DNA of 64,000 nt, from positions 124,001 through 188,000 of the forward strand of contig NZ_JACIDT010000008.1 of the NCBI RefSeq assembly GCF_014196495.1. Direction: 5' to 3'. The position numbers and the translations under genes were made by a program. How positions within the stretch are numbered: position 1 is the first letter of the stretch; every line of letters begins with the position of its first letter. Positions 25,912 to 33,254 of this stretch are shown here, one piece after another. The notes beneath the pieces were generated by a model that was not told where the DNA came from, made no database searches, and was given only the letters and a program-made list of their open reading frames with translations. The DNA comes from Sphingobium jiangsuense (GTDB lineage Bacteria > Pseudomonadota > Alphaproteobacteria > Sphingomonadales > Sphingomonadaceae).

Positions 25912-26679
25912 ATGATGATCGACCTTCGGGGCAAGACCGCGCTGGTGACGGGCGCGGCGTCGGCGGGCGGGCTCGGCTTCGCGGCGGCGCGGCTGATGGC
26001 GCGGCAGGGGGCCAGCCTCTTCCTCACCGACCTGGACGCAGACGCCGTCGCCGCCCGCGCGGAGGACTTGCGCCGCGAGGGCCATCAGGCGAGCGCGATG
26101 GCGCAGGACGTGACCGACGAAGCGGGCTGGGCCGCGGTCATCGAGGCGGTGGTCGGCGCCTATGGGCGGCTCGACATCCTCGTCAACAATGCGGGCATCG
26201 CCGTGCTGCGGCCGATGAGCGCGATGACCAAGGCCGACTGGGACCGGCAGATCAGCGTCAACCTCGACAGCGTCTACCTCGGCACCAAGGCGGGCGTCGA
26301 CCAGATGCGCCGGCAGGGCGGCGGCGGATCGATCGTCAACATGTCGTCGGTCGCGGGCCTCGTCGGCGTCGAAGGCACCGCCGCCTATGCCGCCAGCAAG
26401 GGCGGCGTGCGCCTCTTTTCCAAGAGCGTCGCGCTGGAAACCGCGAAGGAGAATATCCGCGTCAACACCGTCCACCCCGGCATGATCTGGACCGACATGC
26501 AGAAGGTGGCGATCGCGGACAACAAGGAAGTGTTCGACCAGATCACCGCCGCCGTGCCGATGGGCCGCATGGGCGAGCCGGAGGATATCGGCGCGATGGT
26601 CGCCTTCCTCGCCTCCGACGATGCAAAATATATTACGGGGGCCGAATTCACCGTGGACGGAGGAATGGTTGCGCAGTAA
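25912..26679 (+). CDS. SDR-family oxidoreductase
   Basis: 255 aa from ATG 25912 (AGGAGAGG 9 bp upstream; ATG 25915 is equally possible). Classical SDR with a one-residue-longer glycine motif, TGAASAGGLG; NNAG, serine in NMSSVAG, catalytic YAASK, VDGG near the end. Asp in FLTDLDAD favours NAD(H). 94 bp upstream of a Rieske oxygenase in the same direction, so an oxygenase/dehydrogenase pair is likely. In classical pathways the SDR re-aromatises a cis-diol, but a keto-forming step fits equally. Confidence 0.91.
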   Translation: MMIDLRGKTALVTGAASAGGLGFAAARLMARQGASLFLTDLDADAVAARAEDLRREGHQASAMAQDVTDEAGWAAVIEAVVGAYGRLDILVNNAGIAVLRPMSAMTKADWDRQISVNLDSVYLGTKAGVDQMRRQGGGGSIVNMSSVAGLVGVEGTAAYAASKGGVRLFSKSVALETAKENIRVNTVHPGMIWTDMQKVAIADNKEVFDQITAAVPMGRMGEPEDIGAMVAFLASDDAKYITGAEFTVDGGMVAQ

Positions 26680-26684
26680 AAAAG

Positions 26685-26702
26685 GTTGAACAACCGTTCA
26701 AC
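26685..26702. promoter_or_regulatory. operator-like dyad GTTGAAC-N4-GTTCAAC
   Basis: GTTGAACAACCGTTCAAC: perfect 7-bp arms around AACC, 5 bp after the SDR stop and 72 bp before the Rieske start. The symmetry is typical of TetR- or GntR-type operators. No cognate regulator gene is adjacent. Confidence 0.45.
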
Positions 26703-26773
26703 AAAGATGCAGGGCTGCGCATCCGGTTGCGGAAAGACGCCCATGACGTCACAGGAGATTGGGAGAAGATTGA

Positions 26774-28186
26774 ATGGCTGAGAGCGATCCTCGCATAAAG
26801 GGAGCGCCGCTGGCGCGCTGCCCCGGCGAATCGGTGCGCGATCTGGCGCTGGCCGACACCAACCCGGTGCCGGAGTTCCTCTATACCGACGAATATGAAA
26901 ATCTCGGCTCCGCGCCGATTCCGGCGAGCCGCTACACCGACCCGGCCTTTTTCGAGCTGGAAAGGCAGAAGATGTGGCCGCGCGTCTGGCAATTCGCCGC
27001 GCGCGAGGAGGAACTGCCCGAACCGGGCGACTATATCGTCTATGAGAATGTCGGCAGATCCTTCATCGTCATCCGGCAGGAGGACGGCTCCGTCCGCGCC
27101 TTCGCCAATGTCTGCCTGCATCGCGGGCGCAAGCTCAAGACCGGGGACGGCTGGACCGGCGAGCTGCAATGCCCGTTCCACGGCTTCACCTGGAACAATG
27201 ACGGCACGCTCAAGCAGATACCCTGCCGCTGGGACTTCTCGCACCTCAGCGACGAGGCGATGAAGCTGCCGGAGATCAGCGTCGGGCGCTGGGGCGGCTA
27301 TATCTTCCTGCGCGAGGCGGCCGAGGGGCCGAGCCTCGAAGACTATCTCGCGCCGATGCCGGAGCATTTCCAGCGCTGGAAGCATGAGGAATGCGCGACC
27401 GCCCTGTGGGTCGGCAAGGTGGTGCCCGCCAACTGGAAGGTGGTGATGGAGGCTTTCATGGAAAGCTGGCACACCGTCGTCACCCATCCGCAGCTGCTGC
27501 CGTTCACCGGCGACGCCAATTCGCTCTACAACATCTATGGCGACTATGTGAACATGACGGTGACGCCGTTCGGCACCATGTCGCCGCATCTCGACCCCAA
27601 GGGCAGGCCGCAGCAGTGGATCGTCGACGAGTTCGTCAAATATAACGGCCGTTCGTCCGACAATTACGAGGATCAGGACGCGGGCGGCTTCAACGTGAAG
27701 GTGCCGGAGGGCATGACCGCGCGCGCGGCGCTGGGCGCGTCGCTGCGGGAAACGACGACGCGGATGTTCGGCCATGACGTCAGCTTCGCCTCAGATGCGG
27801 AGATGATGGACGCGATCCTCTACAATGTGTTCCCGAACTTCAGCCCCTGGGCCGGGTTCCAGCCCAATATCGTCTATCGCTGGCGCCCCTGGCACGATGT
27901 CGACCATTGCCTGATGGAAGTCCGCATCCTCACCCGCGTGCCGCCGGGGCAGGAACGGCCGAGGGCGCCGGAGATGAAGCTCCTCGGCCTGGACCAGAAA
28001 TGGACCGAGGCGCCGGAACTGGGCATATTGGGCGATGTGTTCGAGCAGGACATGGAGAATCTGCCCTATGTGCAGACGGGCCTGAAGGCGACGATGAACG
28101 ACCGTGTGGAGCTGGCCAATTATCAGGAAATCCAGATCCGCCAGTTCCAGAACACGCTGGCCAAATTCGTCGAGGGCAAGCTCTGA
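26774..28186 (+). CDS. Rieske non-haem iron oxygenase, alpha subunit
   Basis: 470 aa, the longest of the four oxygenases. Rieske ligands C114-L-H116 and C133-P-F-H136 (CPFHGFTW). The iron site uses E226 where the others have Asp, then H233 and H238 in MEAFMESWHTVVTH. The glutamate at the bridging-Asp position is unusual for hydroxylating dioxygenases and could change electron transfer between the two metal sites. A ~40-residue N-terminal extension precedes the Rieske domain. Probably co-transcribed with the SDR at 25912. Substrate unknown. Confidence 0.92.
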   Translation: MAESDPRIKGAPLARCPGESVRDLALADTNPVPEFLYTDEYENLGSAPIPASRYTDPAFFELERQKMWPRVWQFAAREEELPEPGDYIVYENVGRSFIVIRQEDGSVRAFANVCLHRGRKLKTGDGWTGELQCPFHGFTWNNDGTLKQIPCRWDFSHLSDEAMKLPEISVGRWGGYIFLREAAEGPSLEDYLAPMPEHFQRWKHEECATALWVGKVVPANWKVVMEAFMESWHTVVTHPQLLPFTGDANSLYNIYGDYVNMTVTPFGTMSPHLDPKGRPQQWIVDEFVKYNGRSSDNYEDQDAGGFNVKVPEGMTARAALGASLRETTTRMFGHDVSFASDAEMMDAILYNVFPNFSPWAGFQPNIVYRWRPWHDVDHCLMEVRILTRVPPGQERPRAPEMKLLGLDQKWTEAPELGILGDVFEQDMENLPYVQTGLKATMNDRVELANYQEIQIRQFQNTLAKFVEGKL

Positions 28187-28213
28187 GGCGAGCGGCCCGG
28201 TGACGGGATAAGG

Positions 28214-28248
28214 GAAGGGCCGGGGCGATGTTCCCGGCCTTTCTTTTT
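28214..28248 (+). terminator. rho-independent terminator after Rieske oxygenase
   Basis: GAAGGGCCGGG (28214-28224) pairs with CCCGGCCTTTC (28233-28243, one wobble), followed by TTTTT. It lies 28 bp past the oxygenase stop codon. Confidence 0.75.
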
Positions 28249-28310
28249 GGCGATGATATCCCTTGCAAACGGAGGTCTTGAAAACCGGGTTTGGGTGGTT
28301 AACCGCCACT

Positions 28311-28437
28311 CCTCCCCCTTGGGGGAGGGGGACCATGCGGAGCATGGTGGAGGGGCACAGGCCGCTGGACGTTACGCTTGATGGATGGTGCCCCTCCACC
28401 GCCCTGTGGGCGGTCCGCCTCCCCGTACCGGGGAGGA
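28311..28437. repeat. intergenic inverted-repeat element, family B, copy 2 (inverted)
   Basis: Reverse-complement copy of 24315-24462: starts CCTCCCCCTTGGGGGAGGGG, then ACCATGCGGAGCATGGTGGAGGGG, and ends CGGTCCGCCTCCCCGTACCGGGGAGG. With copy 1 it brackets the Rieske-SDR-Rieske block. It lies between convergent Rieske and MFS genes; the rest of the 28187-28500 gap is the terminator and unassigned sequence. Confidence 0.85.
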
Positions 28438-28500
28438 TTTGTCCGCTTCTGGCCGAAAGCCGCTGTCCACTCGAATCTGTCTGCGTTTTTACGTCACCCT

Positions 28501-29658
28501 TCAAAAAGGGCGACGGCGGGCCAGCGCCAGCGCCAGCAGCGGCATCGACGCGGCGGCGATGAGGCAGGCCGCCGCCACGATCAATACGCCCTGCGCGCTT
28601 GCCCGCGTCACCGCCAGCGAGGCGAGAAAGGGCCCTGCGGCAAGGCCGATCAGATGGCCGCCGGCGATGGAGGCGGCGGCGCGCGCGGTGGGATCGATCG
28701 CCAGCAGCAGGGGCAACTGGAACGGCGGCACGAACATCCACAGGAAGGAAAACAGCAGCAGCGCGAGATATTGGACGGCAAGCGAGTCCACCAGCACGAC
28801 GGCGGCCATGCACAGCGTCAGCGCCAGCGGGCCGAGCGTGCAGGCGAGCACCGGGGGGAACCGGCTCGTCAGCGCCGCGACCAGACCGCCGAGGATGTGC
28901 ACACCGATCACGAACGGCACGACCGTCTCCATCGCCAGGCCGGTGCTCGTCGTTTCCCGGATCAGCGGCACGGCATAGGACCAGAAGGCCATGATTCCGC
29001 ACAGGAACAGCGCGACGCCGCCAAGGCCCACAAGACCGGCCGGCGGCAGCGCGCCGCGCGGGCCGTCCGGCGGCGAGGGCGAGGGCAAGGGCGGGGCCGG
29101 GGCCGGGACGAAGCGGCAGAAGGGCAGCAACGCGATATTGATCGCGGCGAAAGCTAGATAGGGGCCGCGCGGGCCGAGCGCCGGCGCCAGCCAGTGCGAG
29201 ATCAGCGAGGAGAGGAGAAAACCCCATGCGGCGAGGACCGTGACATAGACGGCGAAGATGCGGCCGGGGTCCGGCTCGCGGGTGATGGCGCCGACGAAAA
29301 TCCACAGCAGCAGCCCCTCGCCGAGGCCCGCGACGGCGCGGCAGGCGATGACCGCCCCGCCATGGCTGAAGCCGGTCGCGACATTGGCGGCGATCATGAC
29401 CAGCAGCGCCATGGCAGCGGTCCGTCCGAAGTCGCGCAGCAGCGGCAGGGACGGGGCGAGCAGCACCGCCGCCGCCATGCTCAGCGCCTCGATCGCGGCG
29501 ACATGGCCCAATTGGTGCAGGCTGACATGGCCTGCATCGAGCAGGCTGCCGACGATGAGCGGTTGCAGCGACGGCATCGACCCGGCGCTTGCGGCGAGCA
29601 GGATCAGCGCGATCCGCTGCGCCGTCTTATGGGCACCTGCCGCCCGTTGCGCCCGCAT
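28501..29658 (-). CDS. MFS-family transporter
   Basis: 385 aa, very hydrophobic, with about 12 predicted membrane segments in two halves separated by a Pro-rich cytoplasmic loop (~200-218, VPAPAPPLPSPSPPDGP). An MFS-like CRAVAGLGEGLLLW helix stands at the position of segment 4-5. Inner-membrane secondary transport of a small organic molecule; import of a growth substrate or export of an intermediate are both possible. It is 71 bp downstream of the TetR gene on the same strand, so probably controlled by it. Substrate unknown. Confidence 0.87.
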   Translation of the reverse strand: MRAQRAAGAHKTAQRIALILLAASAGSMPSLQPLIVGSLLDAGHVSLHQLGHVAAIEALSMAAAVLLAPSLPLLRDFGRTAAMALLVMIAANVATGFSHGGAVIACRAVAGLGEGLLLWIFVGAITREPDPGRIFAVYVTVLAAWGFLLSSLISHWLAPALGPRGPYLAFAAINIALLPFCRFVPAPAPPLPSPSPPDGPRGALPPAGLVGLGGVALFLCGIMAFWSYAVPLIRETTSTGLAMETVVPFVIGVHILGGLVAALTSRFPPVLACTLGPLALTLCMAAVVLVDSLAVQYLALLLFSFLWMFVPPFQLPLLLAIDPTARAAASIAGGHLIGLAAGPFLASLAVTRASAQGVLIVAAACLIAAASMPLLALALARRRPF

Positions 29659-29729
29659 GCTTCCCCCTCCTGAGCCGTTCCCGCCCTTTTTCCGGGCGGT
29701 CGTCAGCCTATCATGGTTCCGGGCCGATC

Positions 29730-30455
29730 TCAGCCGGTAAAGCTGTCGTCGATGAAATCCGCCACGCGGCTTGCCGGAGCGGTGAGCGAGGCGACCATCT
29801 GGCAGAGCGTGTCGTCGATGATCGAGCGGAACTCGTTCCGGTCCGGCTGGAGCAGCAGGTTCTCGGTATTGATCAGCACCGCAAGGAAGGTCGAGGTCGC
29901 GACCATGATGCGCCGTTCCACCGCTTCGGGCGCCAGATAGAAGAGCCGCCTGCGCAGCAGGTCCATCGTCCGGTGCAGGCTGGGCGAGACCGCCGAGGCA
30001 TCGTCCGCCGCATGCATCATGCCCTTGGGCCGGTAATGCAGCAGATATTGCAGCAGGAAGGACGGGTAGGAGAAGCGGCCCTCGCTGTCGCGCAGCGTCA
30101 GATAGGGCAGCACGATGACCTCCATCAGCGAGCGGACGTCGCCGGTCAGCTTCCGCTCGTCCACTCGGCCGATCAGCCGGTGGCGCAACGGTTCCAGTTG
30201 CGCGACGCGATGAAGGAAGATCGCCTGAACCAGCCCCTCTTTCGAGCCGAAATGATAGCGCACCGCATTGTTGTTGCCGTGCCCGGCGGCCACCGCGATC
30301 TCACGCAGCGAAGCCCCCTCCATGCCGCGCCGCGCGAACAGGCGCTCGCCCGCGAGGATCAGTTGCACCTTGCTGTCCGTGGGGCTGTCCGCAGCGGGAT
30401 TTTCGAGCCGTTCACCCGCGCCATCCGACGCCGAAGCCATGTCATCCATGGCCAT
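29730..30455 (-). CDS. TetR/AcrR-family transcriptional regulator
   Basis: 241 aa. After a ~28-residue leader, the TetR DNA-binding domain spans ~29-75: LILAGERLFARRGMEGASLREIAVAAGHGNNNAVRYHFGSKEGL-type pattern. The C-terminal ligand domain has the W-free helical pattern of CmaA/TetR-type regulators. It is divergent from the TonB receptor at 30678; two related palindromes (30461 and 30504) lie in the shared AT-rich region, the first only 5 bp from its own start codon, which suggests autorepression. Probable repressor of the receptor/sulfatase operon and of the MFS gene. Confidence 0.9.
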   Translation of the reverse strand: MAMDDMASASDGAGERLENPAADSPTDSKVQLILAGERLFARRGMEGASLREIAVAAGHGNNNAVRYHFGSKEGLVQAIFLHRVAQLEPLRHRLIGRVDERKLTGDVRSLMEVIVLPYLTLRDSEGRFSYPSFLLQYLLHYRPKGMMHAADDASAVSPSLHRTMDLLRRRLFYLAPEAVERRIMVATSTFLAVLINTENLLLQPDRNEFRSIIDDTLCQMVASLTAPASRVADFIDDSFTG

Positions 30456-30460
30456 GATCG

Positions 30461-30478
30461 TTAAAACATATGCGTTAA
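30461..30478. promoter_or_regulatory. candidate TetR operator 1
   Basis: TTAAAACATATGCGTTAA: fits TAA-N2-CATATG-N2-TTA, the pattern also seen at 30504. Adjacent to the tetR start codon. Its centre is 42 bp (four helical turns) from that of site 2. Confidence 0.5.
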
Positions 30479-30503
30479 TCAGTCAATAATGTTATGCTTC
30501 ATA

Positions 30504-30519
30504 TAACTCATATGAGTTA
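30504..30519. promoter_or_regulatory. candidate TetR operator 2
   Basis: TAACTCATATGAGTTA, a perfect 16-bp palindrome sharing TAA-N2-CATATG-N2-TTA with site 1. It lies in the AT-rich promoter region between the divergent tetR and TonB-receptor genes. Confidence 0.6.
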
Positions 30520-30677
30520 GATATATCGGCGGTTTTCTGGAAAAAATCGGATTTTCGGGAATATTATCGCAAGTTTATAGGCTATATAAAAAGTCAGGTG
30601 CGTTATTCATTCGGATAGGGTTTGTTGGAGATATCCCGGACGCGTGAGTCGCGGCGAACAAGAAACAGGGAGGGGAT

Positions 30678-33179
30678 ATGAGTGCTGTGCACCGAAAAGG
30701 ACGGAATCTGAAGCTGCTGACCGCCGCGCTGCTGGCGAGCGCGACCTGTGCCGGGGATGTCCTCGCGCAGGAGCAGGCCGCCGACACGGGCGGGATTCAG
30801 GATGTCGTCGTGACCGCCCGCAAGCGCGCGGAAACCACGCAGGACGTGCCGGTCGCGGTGACGGCAATCTCCGCCGAGAAAATCCTGAACTACGACCTCA
30901 GCAATCTGGAGCGCGTGGCCGCCCAGACGCCGTCCTTCGTGATCGGGCGTTCCCCTTCGGGATCGGGCGCGACGCTGGTGCTGCGCGGCATCGGTTCCAA
31001 CACCACGTCGATCGGCCTCGAGCAGTCGGTCGCGGTGATCGTCGACGGCGCCTATTATGGCCAGGGCCGCACGATCAACGAGGGCTTTTTCGATCTCGGC
31101 CGGCTCGAAATATTGAAGGGACCGCAGGCGCTGTTCTTCGGCAAGAACGCGACGGCGGGCGTGGTGTCCATCACCACCGCCGATCCCGGCGACCGGCTGG
31201 AGGTGATCGCCCGCGCCGGGTACGAGTTCAAGGCGCAGCAGATGGTGGGGGAGGCGATCCTGTCCACCCCGGTCAGCGACACGCTCGGCGTCCGCCTCGC
31301 GATGCGGGCGAGCAAGATGGGGCGCGGCTATTTCGACCAGATCGGCACCGACCAGATCTATCCGACGTCCGACCGCATCTCCACCGCGCAGGTGGTGACG
31401 CCGACCAACCATGTCTCCGGCCCGGCGGGGGACGACCGCGGCAAGGAATTCTATGTCCGCGGCACGGTGAAGTGGGAGCCGACGAGCGATTTCACCGCGA
31501 CAGTCAAGGCCAATTTCGGCACCAACGAAATCGACAACCCGTCCGCCGCCTCGGTGCTCTATTATTGCCCGACCGGCGCGTCGGCGGGCAATCCGGCCAT
31601 TGCCTGCGGGCGCAGCTTCCGGTCCTCGGCCAATCGCTTTCCCGCCGCCATCGCCGCATCGGTGCCCTATGCCAACGCCAGCGGCCAGACCGGCAATTCC
31701 TATCGCAGCTGGGCGGTCAACGCGAACCTGAACTGGCAGCTCGATGCCCTCTCGCTGTCCTCCGTCACCAATTACAACTGGAACCGCAACATCTTCCAGT
31801 TCGACGGCGACAGCGTGTCGCGGGCAGGCGCGCCGGGCGTGTTCGCGACCGAATGGTCGACCTATCACGCCTTTTCGGAGGAGCTGCGCGCGCTGACCAG
31901 CTATGACGGCCCGGTCAACGCGATGCTGGGCGGCTATTATCAGAAGACCAAACGCGACTATCTCGCCTGGACCGCCTCGGGCGGGCTGGAGAACAGCGGC
32001 GCGCCGCAAAGCTGGCAGCGCTATCTCGCCAACAGCAAGGACAGCCAGACCAAGGGCGAAACCATCGCCGCTTTCGGTCAGGTCATCGTCAATCCGTCGG
32101 ACCGGATCGAGCTTACCGGCGGCGTGCGCTATACGCATGAAACCAAGGACAGCTATTTCCTTCAGCCCTATTCGCATCCGATCCGCGTCGCGCAGGGCAT
32201 TTTCCTGCCCAATACGAGGATCGATTCGAACCTGAGCTTCGACAACTGGTCGCCCGAAGCGACGATCAGCTTCAAGCCCGTGCGCGACATCACCCTCTAT
32301 GGCGCGTACAAGACGGCCTACAAATCCGGCGGCTTCTCGAACTCGGGCATCCTCAGCCCCAGCGCGGGCCTCGCCGATTTCGAATTCGATCCCGAAAAGG
32401 CGAAGGGGTTCGAGGTCGGCGTCAAGACGATGCTGTTCGATCGCCAGCTGCGCTTCAACGTCATCGCCTACAGCTATAAATATTCCAACCTTCAGCTCGA
32501 TTTCTTCCGGTCGGACACCTTCGCCTTCACCACGATCAACGCCGGATCGGCGCGGACCAGGGGCGTGGAGCTGGAATTCGAATATGCGCCCCGGTCGATC
32601 GACGGCCTCGATATCCATGGCACGCTCAACTATAACCGGGCGCGCTATGGCGATGCGATCGGCGCGCCCTGCTATGCCGGCCAGACCCGCGACCGTGGCT
32701 GCAACCTCGTCTATGTCGACGACGGCAGCGCGAACGGCACCGCCCGCCCGTTCAACCCCGCCACCGACGCGGCGGCGAACCGGCAGAATCTGAAGGGCAG
32801 CCCGACCGCCAACGCGCCGGAATGGACCGCATCGCTGGGCGTCAATTACGAAACCCCGATATCGGCGGGCTGGACGCTCGGCCTGTCGGCCGATGGCCGC
32901 TACAGCGCCTCCTATCTCGCCAGCGCCTTCGGCAACCCGTATACGCGGCAGCACCGATATGTCAGCCTCGACGCGTCGCTGCGCCTCTCCAGCGAGGACG
33001 AGCGCTGGGAGCTGGCGGTCATCGGCAAGAACCTGACCAACCGCTGGTACGCCACCGGCGGGACCGACGCGCCCAATACCGGCGGGGGCACGGGCACGCT
33101 CAGCGGCACGATCGCCGACCAGATCGGCTTCGCCTCGCAGCCGCGCACCGTGCAGGTGCAGGCGACCTTCCGCTACTGA
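30678..33179 (+). CDS. TonB-dependent outer-membrane receptor
   Basis: 833 aa. Signal peptide ~1-31 (LLTAALLASATCAGDVLAQ), TonB box QDVVVTARKR (~44-53), plug domain (LVLRGIGSNTTSIGLEQ, LEILKGPQALFFGKNATAG), beta-barrel ending in aromatic Tyr (ATFRY). Close paralogue of the 16879 receptor across the whole length, so it probably imports a related compound. It heads the operon with the sulfatase at 33255, from which it is separated by a terminator-like hairpin. Start ATG 30678 has GGAGGGG 5 bp upstream. The nearby TetR is the likely regulator. Confidence 0.95.
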   Translation: MSAVHRKGRNLKLLTAALLASATCAGDVLAQEQAADTGGIQDVVVTARKRAETTQDVPVAVTAISAEKILNYDLSNLERVAAQTPSFVIGRSPSGSGATLVLRGIGSNTTSIGLEQSVAVIVDGAYYGQGRTINEGFFDLGRLEILKGPQALFFGKNATAGVVSITTADPGDRLEVIARAGYEFKAQQMVGEAILSTPVSDTLGVRLAMRASKMGRGYFDQIGTDQIYPTSDRISTAQVVTPTNHVSGPAGDDRGKEFYVRGTVKWEPTSDFTATVKANFGTNEIDNPSAASVLYYCPTGASAGNPAIACGRSFRSSANRFPAAIAASVPYANASGQTGNSYRSWAVNANLNWQLDALSLSSVTNYNWNRNIFQFDGDSVSRAGAPGVFATEWSTYHAFSEELRALTSYDGPVNAMLGGYYQKTKRDYLAWTASGGLENSGAPQSWQRYLANSKDSQTKGETIAAFGQVIVNPSDRIELTGGVRYTHETKDSYFLQPYSHPIRVAQGIFLPNTRIDSNLSFDNWSPEATISFKPVRDITLYGAYKTAYKSGGFSNSGILSPSAGLADFEFDPEKAKGFEVGVKTMLFDRQLRFNVIAYSYKYSNLQLDFFRSDTFAFTTINAGSARTRGVELEFEYAPRSIDGLDIHGTLNYNRARYGDAIGAPCYAGQTRDRGCNLVYVDDGSANGTARPFNPATDAAANRQNLKGSPTANAPEWTASLGVNYETPISAGWTLGLSADGRYSASYLASAFGNPYTRQHRYVSLDASLRLSSEDERWELAVIGKNLTNRWYATGGTDAPNTGGGTGTLSGTIADQIGFASQPRTVQVQATFRY

Positions 33180-33191
33180 ATACCTCGCCTC

Positions 33192-33230
33192 GGCCGGGCG
33201 GTTCCTTCGGGACCGTCCGGCCCGTTTTTT
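33192..33230 (+). terminator. terminator or attenuator between receptor and sulfatase genes
   Basis: GGCCGGGCGGTTCC (33192-33205), loop TTCG, GGACCGTCCGGCC (33210-33222; one bulge, one wobble), then GTTTTTT. A UUCG-type tetraloop with a T tract is a strong intrinsic terminator. It would lower sulfatase expression relative to the receptor. Confidence 0.75.
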
Positions 33231-33254
33231 CCCAGATTCTCCGGAGTTCCCGAC

